Positions 23,668 to 31,273 are shown, numbered from the stretch's first letter. The stretch is DNA of 39,821 nucleotides from an uncultured Clostridia bacterium (GCA_945928865.1 CAMENZ010000013.1:1-39821), one strand, 5' to 3'. The notes: generated by a model not told the origin, from the letters alone. Numbers and translations: made by a program.

Positions 23668-23889
23668 ATGAATATGTTACCAAATTATATTTTGGCTTTT
23701 ATACTTACAGTATTCCTAATATATAGTTTTATAAATATAAAAGTTAAGAAAGCTAAGGTTAGCAACGGCTGTCTTTATGGCATAGGGGTTTTTATTGCAA
23801 TATTATTACTTGGAATGTCTATTTATGGAATAATATTTAATATTCCATTAGGACAAGTGCAACTAATGATAGAAAATAGCTTCAAATAA
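23668..23889 (+). CDS. Small membrane protein, unknown
   Basis: This 73-residue protein has two hydrophobic segments (about residues 5-22 and 37-60) joined by a short basic loop (KVKKAKVSNG). It is coupled to the upstream gene (13-bp gap with AAAGGTGA) and followed by a terminator. Function unknown; pairing with the 171-residue protein suggests that the two act together. Confidence 0.68.
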   Translation: MNMLPNYILAFILTVFLIYSFINIKVKKAKVSNGCLYGIGVFIAILLLGMSIYGIIFNIPLGQVQLMIENSFK

Positions 23890-23907
23890 GGAAATATAGA
23901 TTTGAGA

Positions 23908-23938
23908 AACAGTAGATCGAAAGGTTTACTGTTTTTTT
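23908..23938 (+). terminator. Terminator of the cargo pair
   Basis: The stem AACAGTA / TACTGTT (23908-23914, 23927-23933) is followed by T. A near copy of the same hairpin (AACAGTAAATC...GTTTGCTGTT) lies at 26683-26713 after the lipoprotein gene. Confidence 0.8.
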
Positions 23939-23972
23939 GTTGCTTAGAATTTGAAAGGGAGGAAAACAGAAA

Positions 23973-24293
23973 ATGAAAAACATAGACGAAAAAATCTTAA
24001 TGGCAGAAGAAGAAATCAAGCAGTTACAAAACAAAAGAAAAAAACTCATCAGTCAGCAGAAACAGGAAGAGAGAAAAAAGAGAGATAGACGGCTTTACGA
24101 AAAAGGAGCAGTCTTTGAAAGTATCTTTGCCGAAAGCAAAAATTTTACCAAAGATGAATTCTATCAGCTAATCACATTCCCAAATATCAAAGAAGCAGTC
24201 AATCAAAAAATCTTAAAAATTATAGAGAGCAGAGAAGAAAGTAAAAATCAAAATACAGAAATACAGGAAGAAGAAATGAACGCAGAGGAATAG
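23973..24293 (+). CDS. DUF3847-type mobilisation accessory protein
   Basis: This 106-residue protein has an N-terminal coiled coil (KILMAEEEIKQLQNKRKKLI), the basic RRLYEKGAVFESIF block, and an acidic end. This is the DUF3847 pattern, encoded directly before MobA/MobL relaxases in Clostridia mobilizable elements and probably part of the relaxosome. GGGAGG lies 14 bp upstream of ATG. The oriT-like region follows at once. Confidence 0.82.
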   Translation: MKNIDEKILMAEEEIKQLQNKRKKLISQQKQEERKKRDRRLYEKGAVFESIFAESKNFTKDEFYQLITFPNIKEAVNQKILKIIESREESKNQNTEIQEEEMNAEE

Positions 24294-24294
24294 T

Positions 24295-24400
24295 CCCTTG
24301 TTTACAAGGGCGCACATATACACCTTAACAGGTGCGTGCGTTCTCCGAAGGCTCTTAGCAGAGGGCATATCAGCTAACGCTGATACAGGAGAGCTACACT
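24295..24400 (-). other. Putative oriT (IncQ/MobQ-like nic region) and hairpin cluster
   Basis: On the minus strand 24320-24304 reads TATATGTGCGCCCTTGT, which matches the RSF1010 nic core TAAGTGCGCCCT at 11 of 12 positions. Directly before it on that strand is an inverted repeat CACCT/AGGTG (24321-24334), the same IR-then-nic layout as IncQ oriT. Next to it are hairpins CTCT-TAGC-AGAG (24352-24363) and TATCAGC-TAAC-GCTGATA (24368-24385), enclosed by TCTCC/GGAGA (24342-24346, 24388-24392). A MobA/MobL relaxase is encoded just downstream. Confidence 0.72.
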
Positions 24401-24445
24401 CCCCTACGGAAATACATTTCCTACCCCTTGTGTACTTCCCAAAAG

Positions 24446-24475
24446 AAATCGGATAAAAAGCTATCTGATTTTTTT
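24446..24475 (+). terminator. Terminator before the relaxase gene
   Basis: The 10-bp stem AAATCGGATA / TATCTGATTT (24446-24455, 24462-24471), with one G-U pair, is followed by T. It would separate transcription of the accessory gene/oriT segment from the relaxase gene, which begins 60 bp later behind AAAGGAGG. Confidence 0.85.
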
Positions 24476-24534
24476 AGGAAGTCTTATCCATCGCCACATC
24501 AAAGTATCAGAAAAACGAAAGGAGGTTTTTAGCT

Positions 24535-25995
24535 ATGGCGATATATCATCTTTGCATAAAGATTATCTCAAGAGGTAAAGGCAAAAGTGCAGTAGTAGCT
24601 TCCGCCTATCGAAGTGGCGAAAAGATAAAAAATGAATATGACGGCATAGTCCATGACTTTACAAGAAAAGGCGGAATAGCCCATACCGAAATCATATTAC
24701 CACAAAATGCACCTCAGGAATTTTCAGATAGAGGAACATTATGGAATAGTGTAGAGAAAATCGAAAAGAGTAAAAATTCACAGCTTGCAAGAGAAATAGA
24801 AATTGCATTACCTAAAGAATTAAGCAGAGAAAAACAAATAAATCTTGTAAGAGAATATGTAAAAGAAAATTTTGTAAAAGTAGGTATGTGTGCCGATATT
24901 GCCTTGCACGATAAAGGAGACGGAAACCCACACGCACATATCCTACTTACCATGCGACCGTTAAATGAAGATAAAACATGGGGGGCAAAATCAAAAAAGG
25001 AATATATTCTTGATGAAAATGGAGAAAAAGTAAAACTTAAAAATGGCAATTACAAAACAAAGAAAATCAATACAGTGGATTGGAACGAACAAGACAAAGC
25101 AGAGCATTGGCGAAGAGCATGGGCAGACATTACAAACAAATATTTGGAAGAAAATAGCATACAGGAAAAAGTGGATCACCGTTCTTATCAAAGACAGGGC
25201 ATAGAACAAATACCTACTATTCATTTAGGAGTATCAGCTACCCAAATGGAAAAGAAAGGCATAGCCACCGACAGAGGAAATATCAACCGAGAAATCAAAC
25301 ATCAAAACATGATTTTAAGAGAAATTTCAAGACGAATAAAAGCCTTACTAAATTGGATAAGAGGAATTAGAAAAGAAGAAAAAATAGAAACTGATAATCT
25401 CAAATCCACCCTCCCATACAAAGAAAATTTACTATCCGTTTTTGAAAATCTTATCCGTAAAAATGCAGATAACCATAATACAGATTTAGAACAATACATT
25501 GAAAGCTATCAATTCTTAAAAGAAAAAAACATCATTTCCTTATCTGAACTGAAAGAAAGTATAGTTACTTTAAGAGATAAGAATTACAAGACCACAAGAG
25601 CTATTAAAGATACCGAAAAGAAAATAGATGATAGAGTGCAACTTATCGACCAAGCCGAGAAATATTTGAATCATAAAGACACTTACAAAGCCTATATCAA
25701 GCTAAAGAAAAACAAACAAGATACTTTCTACAATGAACATACCGCAGAGATTATTTTATTTGAAAGTGCCAAAAAATATCTGAAAGAGCATTTAGGAGAA
25801 AGTAATACCTTAGCCATCAGTAAATGGAAATTAGAAGTTGCCACTTTGAAGAAAGAAAAAGATACCCTATATTCTCAAATAATAGATATACGAAAAGAAG
25901 TGGAACAGGCTGAAAGTGTTAGAAGCTGTATAGATAAATTACTGCAAGAAAAGAGAGGATTAACACAGGTCAAGAAGCAAGAGTTAGGGCTGTAA
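24535..25995 (+). CDS. MobA/MobL-family (MobQ) relaxase
   Basis: This 486-residue protein nicks oriT and pilots the strand during conjugal transfer. The start MAIYHLCIKIISRGKGKSAV and AYRSGEKI (Tyr25 is the candidate catalytic tyrosine) are diagnostic. The histidine triad is His125, His133 and His135 in HDKGDGNPHAHI. The relaxase domain covers about 1-235 and ends near HLGVSATQMEKKGIATDRG; the rest is a long Lys/Glu-rich coiled coil. It is intact, unlike the element's recombinase, so the element might still be mobilised in trans by a conjugative helper if excised. Confidence 0.95.
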   Translation: MAIYHLCIKIISRGKGKSAVVASAYRSGEKIKNEYDGIVHDFTRKGGIAHTEIILPQNAPQEFSDRGTLWNSVEKIEKSKNSQLAREIEIALPKELSREKQINLVREYVKENFVKVGMCADIALHDKGDGNPHAHILLTMRPLNEDKTWGAKSKKEYILDENGEKVKLKNGNYKTKKINTVDWNEQDKAEHWRRAWADITNKYLEENSIQEKVDHRSYQRQGIEQIPTIHLGVSATQMEKKGIATDRGNINREIKHQNMILREISRRIKALLNWIRGIRKEEKIETDNLKSTLPYKENLLSVFENLIRKNADNHNTDLEQYIESYQFLKEKNIISLSELKESIVTLRDKNYKTTRAIKDTEKKIDDRVQLIDQAEKYLNHKDTYKAYIKLKKNKQDTFYNEHTAEIILFESAKKYLKEHLGESNTLAISKWKLEVATLKKEKDTLYSQIIDIRKEVEQAESVRSCIDKLLQEKRGLTQVKKQELGL

Positions 25996-26067
25996 AATTT
26001 AATAAAAATATGATATAATATTATAAATATCGAGTAAAACAAATTGGAAGTTGTGGAGGATGTATAT

Positions 26068-26643
26068 ATGGGTCACATTAAATATTATACTTTTATGATT
26101 GTAATAGTTTGTTTTGTAATGTTTCTTTCAGCTTGCAATAATTTGAATACCTCAAGTAATAATAAGAATGAAATAAAAACAGAAAATCATAATTCCATTA
26201 ATTTTGCAAAAACCTCAGAAGAAAAAGAAGAGGTTGATTGGAAAGAAGTAAATGAAAATGGTGTTGATGAAGCTTTGCTCATAAAAAACATAGATGAAGA
26301 GACTCTCACATATATAGCTCAACAATTACAAGATGTATGTAAAGAAATTGATGAAAAGGGGCAAAAGGATAAAAACTACTGGTTGACAGGACAATGGTAT
26401 AACGATGTAGTGAATTCTAAACAATATAATAATGTCGTATCATTGGGTGAAAAAGCAATGAAACCATTGTTCCTAATAATATATAAAAGCGAAAAGACTG
26501 GAATGTATGAATGGGTTTGTAGTAAAGCGTTAACTGAAATATCCGGGTTTGATTTCTCGGGAGAAAATGATGGTGCAGGATGGAGAAATTCGAAAGAATT
26601 TTTAGAGATGTTTATTGACAAAATTATTGAAAAGCGAAATTAA
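26068..26643 (+). CDS. Predicted lipoprotein, unknown function
   Basis: This 191-residue protein starts at ATG 26068, 7 bp after GTGGAGGA. It has a signal peptide (residues 1-22) and lipobox LSAC with the lipidated Cys23, then a Ser/Asn/Lys-rich linker. The body has NVVSLGEKAMKPLFLIIYKS and MYEWVCSKALTEISGF, a HEAT-like pattern shared by small surface proteins of Clostridia. It is probably anchored on the outer face of the membrane. It is the last gene of the mobilizable element; a role in surface exclusion or immunity is only a guess. Confidence 0.8.
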   Translation: MGHIKYYTFMIVIVCFVMFLSACNNLNTSSNNKNEIKTENHNSINFAKTSEEKEEVDWKEVNENGVDEALLIKNIDEETLTYIAQQLQDVCKEIDEKGQKDKNYWLTGQWYNDVVNSKQYNNVVSLGEKAMKPLFLIIYKSEKTGMYEWVCSKALTEISGFDFSGENDGAGWRNSKEFLEMFIDKIIEKRN

Positions 26644-26682
26644 AAACTCCCAGTTTGTCTAATTGAATAGAACAATTTTAGA

Positions 26683-26713
26683 AACAGTAAATCACAAAGG
26701 TTTGCTGTTTTTT
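26683..26713 (+). terminator. Terminator after the lipoprotein gene
   Basis: The stem AACAGTAAA / TTTGCTGTT (26683-26691, 26701-26709), one wobble, is followed by T. It is closely related to the hairpin at 23908. Confidence 0.8.
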
Positions 26714-26719
26714 CTTATT

Positions 26720-26906
26720 TATTTTTTCAAAATAAAAGCGTCAATAAATCAAAAAAGGTACTTGACAAAACGCTTCCTGGGGAACGAAAAAAGATATAGA
26801 TCCGTACATGGATGAAAAATTTCAAAACAATATCTTGCTTACTCAAACAGAACGATTAACCATGAATGGCAGACCGGCTATCTGAAAGTGAATCAATTAA
26901 AAAATT
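26720..26906 (+). other. Decayed segment with short unassigned coding scraps
   Basis: No gene is seen. One frame (26796-26885) reads IDPYMDEKFQNNILLTQTE and goes on to NGRPAI before TGA; a shifted frame continues MADRLSESESIKKLK to a stop at 26910. The two together look like the C-terminus of a protein broken by a frameshift, but I do not recognise it. Confidence 0.4.
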
Positions 26907-27225
26907 GAAATAGAGTAATAATATTTGGTATGATGATATTGCATTATGTAATTTAAATAAAAAATGTTTAAGCACAGATGGATATTCTGTAGACATTGCT
27001 AATAATGGATTAGATGGATATAAAAAAATCCGAAGTTCAAACAATCTGTGCTTGATTTTATTAGATATTATGCTCCCTGACTTTGATGGATTTCAAGTTT
27101 TGGAGATGATAAGAGAGGAATACACTGTTCCAGTTTTAATGTTGACTGCAAAGTCTGATGATGATTCGAAAATTTATGGACTTAAACAAGGTGCGGATGA
27201 TTATCTAACTAAAGTAAAATTATAA
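26907..27225 (+). pseudogene. Response regulator receiver domain remnant
   Basis: The frame reads [20 protein letters not shown], then [20 protein letters not shown] with the phospho-acceptor Asp in [20 protein letters not shown] and [12 protein letters not shown], after which it ends in VKL and stop instead of the KPF and output domain. The start is damaged: a remnant RVII lies in another frame near 26912, followed by YDDIALCNL. So it is the N-terminal receiver half of an OmpR/PhoB-type regulator with 5' frameshift and 3' truncation. No kinase gene is present. Confidence 0.85.
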
Positions 27226-27233
27226 AAAGCTTG

Positions 27234-27386
27234 ATGTCTATTTTAGGATTTAAGATGTATAAAGAATGGGATAAAAAAAAATTTGAAGATTTTATTGAGA
27301 AATATGGATTTTCAGTAATTGAAATGAAATTAGTACATGGAGGTCTTGCACCGGTTGGTGTGATGATTGCTAACAGAGTAGCTTAA
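27234..27386 (+). pseudogene. SAM-dependent methyltransferase C-terminal fragment
   Basis: A 50-codon frame from ATG 27234 reads WDKKKFEDFIEKYGFSVIEM and LVHGGLAPVGVMIANRVA. The HGGLAPVGVMIA end resembles the last strands of class I methyltransferases of the YcgJ/ubiE-like kind. There is no ribosome site and no N-terminal SAM-binding part, so it is a fragment fused 8 bp after the response-regulator remnant. The family call is tentative. Confidence 0.5.
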
Positions 27387-27423
27387 AAACTTTGCATGAA
27401 AAAATTTCATAAAAATAGTTACC

Positions 27424-27459
27424 AAAGGCGATAGAAGAAAAAACTATTGTCTTTTTTTT
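27424..27459 (+). terminator. Terminator before the RepA_N/endolysin chimera
   Basis: The 11-bp stem AAAGGCGATAG / CTATTGTCTTT (27424-27434, 27444-27454) with two wobbles is followed by eight T. Confidence 0.85.
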
Positions 27460-27489
27460 GTAGATTTTTAAGAAGGGAGGTGATTCTGT

Positions 27490-28170
27490 ATGGATTTTGA
27501 CTATTTCTATAATCGTGAAGCAGAGCGATTTAATTTCTTAAAAGTTTCAGAGATATTAGTTGATGGAGAAGAATTTAAAGGATTGTCGGCAGAAGCAATT
27601 ATCCTATACTCCATGCTTCTTAAACGTAAAGGAATAGGCAGTAAGTTTTCATATATTGCAAGTGAAGTAAATAAAAGACTTTTCGGAAACGGTTCATCTT
27701 CTGGTGGAGCGAGCACTTCTTCTTTATACAGGGTAAGAAAATCATGGGGTGATGCAAAGAGCCAAAAGGGTGCTTTTAGAAGTTTTGAAAATGCAAAAAA
27801 ATGTGCAAATGCAAATTTAGGATACAAAGTATTCGATGCAAAGGGAAAAGAAGTATATCCAATGAAAAGTACTTCATCAAAAAGTATTGACACATTAGCA
27901 AGAGAAGTGATTGCTGGTAACTGGGGAAATGGGAGTGATAGAGTAAACCGTCTTAGAACTGCAGGCTATGATTATGATGCTGTTCAAAACAGAGTCAATG
28001 AAATCTTATCCGGTAAAAGTAGCAGCCACTCAGGTGGAAAAGCCATTGATACTTTGGCAAGAGAGGTTATTAGAGGAGACTGGGGTAACGGACAAGATAG
28101 AAAAAACAGACTTGAAAGAGCCAGCTATGACTATAACGCTGTACAAAGAAGAGTGAATGAACTTTTATAA
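27490..28170 (+). CDS. Chimera: RepA_N start fused to endolysin wall-binding half
   Basis: This 226-residue frame is intact, with AAGGGAGGTGA before ATG 27490. Residues 1-48 (MDFDYFYNREAERFNF, FKGLSAEAIILYSMLLKRK) are the first part of a RepA_N replication initiator as in Tn1549-like ICEs. From residue 49 (GSKFSYIASEVNKRL) on, it matches the endolysin C-terminal half: RVRKSWGDAKSQKGAF and two CW_7 repeats. The shared DNA runs from 15196/27635 to the terminators. About 20 of 178 residues differ, so this is an old second copy and not a fresh duplication. It has no amidase domain; if expressed it would be a wall-binding protein without lytic activity. Confidence 0.88.
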   Translation: MDFDYFYNREAERFNFLKVSEILVDGEEFKGLSAEAIILYSMLLKRKGIGSKFSYIASEVNKRLFGNGSSSGGASTSSLYRVRKSWGDAKSQKGAFRSFENAKKCANANLGYKVFDAKGKEVYPMKSTSSKSIDTLAREVIAGNWGNGSDRVNRLRTAGYDYDAVQNRVNEILSGKSSSHSGGKAIDTLAREVIRGDWGNGQDRKNRLERASYDYNAVQRRVNELL

Positions 28171-28189
28171 CTAAATATCTAAGACAAGA

Positions 28190-28226
28190 GCCTACTGGGG
28201 AGAAATCCTTGGTGGGCCTTTTTTAT
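28190..28226 (+). terminator. Second copy of the phage late terminator
   Basis: GCCTAC, then TGGGGA-GAAA-TCCTTG and GTGGGC form the same GAAA-loop hairpin as at 15748, with T>G wobble changes, followed by a T-rich tract. Confidence 0.85.
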
Positions 28227-28295
28227 TTATGAGATATGCGGTTAAAAAAGTAAAATATGTACTTTTTATAGAATAAGTATGAAAACGAATCATAA

Positions 28296-28331
28296 CATGT
28301 ACTTGACACGAGTACAAGTACATGCTATGAT
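28296..28331 (+). promoter_or_regulatory. Rrf2 operon promoter overlapped by a palindromic operator
   Basis: The -35 TTGACA (28303-28308) and -10 TATGAT (28326-28331) are 17 bp apart. A perfect 10-bp inverted repeat CATGTACTTG (28296-28305) / CAAGTACATG (28315-28324) with a 9-bp centre overlaps the -35 and the spacer; GTAC occurs three times within it. The adjacent Rrf2 protein is the obvious ligand. Confidence 0.85.
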
Positions 28332-28364
28332 TTATATATAATTAATTTAAGAAAGGGATTGAGT

Positions 28365-28805
28365 ATGGACACGAAATTTTCAATAGCACTTCATGTTTTA
28401 GTATATATATCAGAAACTACCGACATAGTTACATCAGAACTTCTGGCAAAAAGTGTTGGTACAAATGCCAGCCATATCAGAAAGATTATTGCCTTGTTAA
28501 AAGATGCAGATATTATTGATAGTAGCCAAGGAAAAAAAGGAATGATGTTGAAAACAAAAGCGGATGCGATAACTTTAGATAGTGTGTATTTTGCAATATA
28601 TCCGGAAAAAGAACTTCTTCATGTGCATGATACAGCAAATCAGAATTGTCCTGTAGGAGAAAACATAAAAGAAGCACTATTACCGATTTTCGAAGAATCA
28701 GAAAAACAGCTAATATTAAACTTGCAGAGAAAATCTCTGAAGTCATTAATCGAAGATATGTATAAAATTTATAACAATAAAAACGAATTTAAGGAGAAAA
28801 AATGA
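28365..28805 (+). CDS. Rrf2-family transcriptional regulator
   Basis: This 146-residue winged-helix protein has FSIALHVLVYISETTDIVTS, then SVGTNASHIRKIIALLKDAD and SSQGKKGMMLKTKADAITL, the Rrf2 DNA-binding pattern. A single cysteine (NQNCPVGENI) lies in the loop where other Rrf2 proteins carry the redox or Fe-S cysteines, so a thiol-based switch sensing oxidants or electrophiles is possible; the three-cysteine Fe-S set of IscR is absent. I chose ATG 28365. It overlaps the oxidoreductase gene by ATGA and likely represses its own operon through the palindrome at 28296. Confidence 0.9.
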   Translation: MDTKFSIALHVLVYISETTDIVTSELLAKSVGTNASHIRKIIALLKDADIIDSSQGKKGMMLKTKADAITLDSVYFAIYPEKELLHVHDTANQNCPVGENIKEALLPIFEESEKQLILNLQRKSLKSLIEDMYKIYNNKNEFKEKK

Positions 28806-29809
28806 AAGCAGCATTAGTAGAACAATACAATAAGAAAAATATTTCAGTAAGGCTAGCTAATCTAGACAAACCAACAATAGGACGCAAAGAGGTTTTAATA
28901 AAAATTTTGGCAGCGGGTGTAAACCCACTTGATAATATGATTTCTCGCGGTGAGGTAAAAATGATTGTCCCATATAAGTTACCGGTAGTTGCCGGTAATG
29001 AGTTTGTTGGTGTAATTGAAGAGGTTGGAGAAAAAGTTAAAAGATTCAAAGTAAAAGATCGTGTATTTGCAAGACTTCCTTTAGAGAAAATAGGAGCCTT
29101 TGCAGAATATGTATCTGTGGATGAAGATGCACTTGCAAAGGTTCCGGATTATCTTTCCGATATAGAAGCAGCGGCAGTACCGTTAACAGCACTTACAATT
29201 ATGCAGGCGCTGGATGTTATGAAAGCAGAAAGTGAAAAAACCATTTTTATTTCAGGAGGAACAGGAAGTGTTGGAGCGATGGCGATTCCAATTGCCAAGG
29301 CAAAGGGATTAACTGTAATTACAAATGGTAGTGCGGAAAACAAAGAGCGAGTTTTAGAACTTGGAGCAAGCAAATTTATCGATTATAAAACGGAAGATTA
29401 TGCAAAAACCTTGTCAGGTATTGACTATGTCTTAGATATCCTTGGCGGTAGTGAAACTGAAAAACAGATGAGGATTCTAAAAAGAGGAGGCAAATTAGTA
29501 TCCTTAAGAGCAATGCCAAATGGGGCTTTTGCAAAGAGAATGAATTTACCGAAATGGAAGCAGATTGTACTTTGCATTGCCGGGCGTAAGTTTGATAAAT
29601 TAGCAGAAAAATATGGTGTTTCTTATGATTTTATCTTTGTAGAATCAAATGGAAAACAGCTACAGGAAGTAGCGAATATATTTGATAGTCTTAAAATCAA
29701 AACGTCAATTGATACTTCTTATCCTTTTGAACAAGTGAATAAGGCATTAGATAAGGTAGCCAATGGACACTCTAAGGGTAAGACTGTCATCGTTATGGAA
29801 AGAAAATAA
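28802..29809 (+). CDS. NADP-dependent oxidoreductase (MDR, quinone reductase-like)
   Basis: This 335-residue protein is a medium-chain reductase without the zinc ligands of alcohol dehydrogenases. It has the GroES-like half (AGVNPLDNMISRGEVK, VAGNEFVGVIEEVGEKV), the cofactor motif GGTGSVG at residues 152-158, and the end SKGKTVIVMERK. Such enzymes reduce quinones or alpha,beta-unsaturated carbonyls using NADPH. It is the second gene of the Rrf2 operon, with AAGGAG about 10 bp upstream. Substrate cannot be told from sequence. Confidence 0.9.
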   Translation: MKAALVEQYNKKNISVRLANLDKPTIGRKEVLIKILAAGVNPLDNMISRGEVKMIVPYKLPVVAGNEFVGVIEEVGEKVKRFKVKDRVFARLPLEKIGAFAEYVSVDEDALAKVPDYLSDIEAAAVPLTALTIMQALDVMKAESEKTIFISGGTGSVGAMAIPIAKAKGLTVITNGSAENKERVLELGASKFIDYKTEDYAKTLSGIDYVLDILGGSETEKQMRILKRGGKLVSLRAMPNGAFAKRMNLPKWKQIVLCIAGRKFDKLAEKYGVSYDFIFVESNGKQLQEVANIFDSLKIKTSIDTSYPFEQVNKALDKVANGHSKGKTVIVMERK

Positions 29810-29831
29810 GCTAATAAAGGGAAAAATATAA

Positions 29832-30686
29832 ATGGAATTTAAAGAAGTGAATCAACTGCCAATTGATGTTGAAAAAGCTATAAAAAAGCGGGTCAGTACC
29901 AGAAGTTTTGAAGCAAGATCATTAACTGACGAAGATAAAAAGAAGCTGATGGATTTTAGTAAAACTTTGACAAATCCATTCGGCATAGATGTTTATGTTC
30001 AATATATCAGCAAAAATACCGGTGCAAAGAATATTCAACTTGGAACATATGGTACAATAAAAGGGGCAAAAGACTTTCTTGCAATTACCGTAAAAGATGA
30101 ACATTTTGCTATGGAGGCAGTAGGCTATCAATTTGAAAACTTAGTATTATATGCCACATATATGGATATTGGAACAGTATGGCTTGCTGCAACATTTAGT
30201 AGAAAGGATTTTGAAAATGCTATGGAGATATCTTCAGATGATTTGTTTCCGTGTATTTGCCCTGTTGGGTATCCATCTGAAAAACGCTCTATTATTGAAA
30301 AATTTACCAGAGCCAGTCTTGGATCTAAAAATAGAAAATCATGGGATAAATTATTTTATTTAGAAGATTTTAATCAGCCGTTATCATCAAAAGAAGCCGG
30401 AAAATATGAAAGTGCACTTGAAATGCTTAGACTGGCACCAAGCGCTACAAATGCTCAACCATGGGCTGTAGTTAAAGAGAGAAATAATTTTCATTTCTTT
30501 TGCAATTATAAGAATGGCATAAGTGAGGATATGAGGAAAATAAAACATTTAGATCTAGGCATAGCCTTATCACATTTTCAGCAGACTTCTATGAGTGAGG
30601 GGTTAAGCGGAAAGTTTGAAATCAAAAATATACATTTCTCAATTCCTGAACATATGCATTATGTTATATCTTATATATCGGAATAA
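29832..30686 (+). CDS. Nitroreductase-family protein (TM1586 type)
   Basis: This 284-residue protein has the flavin-binding opening IKKRVSTRSFEARSLTDEDK and, in the second half, LRLAPSATNAQPWAVVKERN followed by HLDLGIALSHFQQTS. This tandem layout belongs to the TM1586-like putative nitroreductases, in which two half-domains bind FMN. It likely reduces nitro compounds or quinones along with the preceding oxidoreductase. It lies 22 bp after that gene and ends the operon. Confidence 0.88.
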   Translation: MEFKEVNQLPIDVEKAIKKRVSTRSFEARSLTDEDKKKLMDFSKTLTNPFGIDVYVQYISKNTGAKNIQLGTYGTIKGAKDFLAITVKDEHFAMEAVGYQFENLVLYATYMDIGTVWLAATFSRKDFENAMEISSDDLFPCICPVGYPSEKRSIIEKFTRASLGSKNRKSWDKLFYLEDFNQPLSSKEAGKYESALEMLRLAPSATNAQPWAVVKERNNFHFFCNYKNGISEDMRKIKHLDLGIALSHFQQTSMSEGLSGKFEIKNIHFSIPEHMHYVISYISE

Positions 30687-30723
30687 AAGTTAAAATAGAT
30701 ACAACTGAAGATAGTTTTCGTTT

Positions 30724-30762
30724 AGCCTACTGGGGAGAAATCCTTGGTAAGCTTTATTTTTT
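30724..30762 (+). terminator. Third copy of the phage late terminator
   Basis: AGCCTACTGGGGA-GAAA-TCCTTGGTAAGCT repeats the 15748 hairpin with one arm mismatch (C-A), followed by the same TTATTTTTT tract. It closes the Rrf2 operon. Confidence 0.85.
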
Positions 30763-30797
30763 ATCCTAAAAACGTCCTTTTGTTGCTCTTCTCAACA

Positions 30798-31118
30798 CTT
30801 GAATACATCGACAGAAGAATGGCAGAGTTGCAGGAAAAGTTGGTGCTTTGTGTAAATAAGAATGCTGAGTACGATGCTATTGCAAATGAGATTGATGCCT
30901 TTCGTGAAAAGAAGGCAGAAGTAGTAACCAAAGATGCCGAACAGGAAATGTTAAAAAAGCGAATCGAAGAGATGCGACAGTTCCTGCAGACACAGTCAAG
31001 CCGAGTGACTGAATATGATGAGCAGATGGTCAGAAGGCTTATCGAGAAGATTACTGTCTTTGATGACAAGCTTATCTTTGAATTCAAATCTAGCATGACG
31101 CTTGAACTTAAGAGATAA
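30798..31118 (+). pseudogene. Serine recombinase C-terminal remnant
   Basis: The frame encodes about 106 residues: LEYIDRRMAELQEKLVLCVN, a long coiled coil, VTEYDEQMVRRLIEKITVFD and DKLIFEFKSSMTLELKR. This is only the end of a phage recombinase 2-type protein; catalytic, Recombinase and zinc domains are gone. The open frame runs on into the upstream terminator sequence without a natural start. It shows that the deletion joined the late terminator to the recombinase tail of a second, related prophage. Confidence 0.9.
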
Positions 31119-31140
31119 TTGAATAAGAACTACGATTCGG

Positions 31141-31168
31141 ACACCTTGTAAAAATGCAGGGTGTTTTT
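31141..31168 (+). terminator. Terminator after the recombinase remnant
   Basis: The 8-bp stem ACACCTTG / CAGGGTGT (31141-31148, 31157-31164) is followed by TTTTT. Confidence 0.82.
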
Positions 31169-31208
31169 GTCGTTCATAGAAAATTTACAGAGTGTAACTG
31201 TGCCAGGA

Positions 31209-31237
31209 TTGAAAACATCAACCAAATGGTTTATAAT
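31209..31237 (+). promoter_or_regulatory. Promoter of the XRE/DUF262/GTPase operon
   Basis: The -35 TTGAAA (31209-31214) and -10 TATAAT (31232-31237) are 17 bp apart and lie 37 bp upstream of the XRE gene start. Confidence 0.75.
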
Positions 31238-31273
31238 ATAATAAGTTGAGGTGCGTTTTAGACATGGAGGATT

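Noticed and set aside
15748..30762. Phage attachment sites
   Set aside because: Serine recombinases use very short cores and I found no convincing attL/attR pair; the terminator copies are gene-end hairpins, not att sites.
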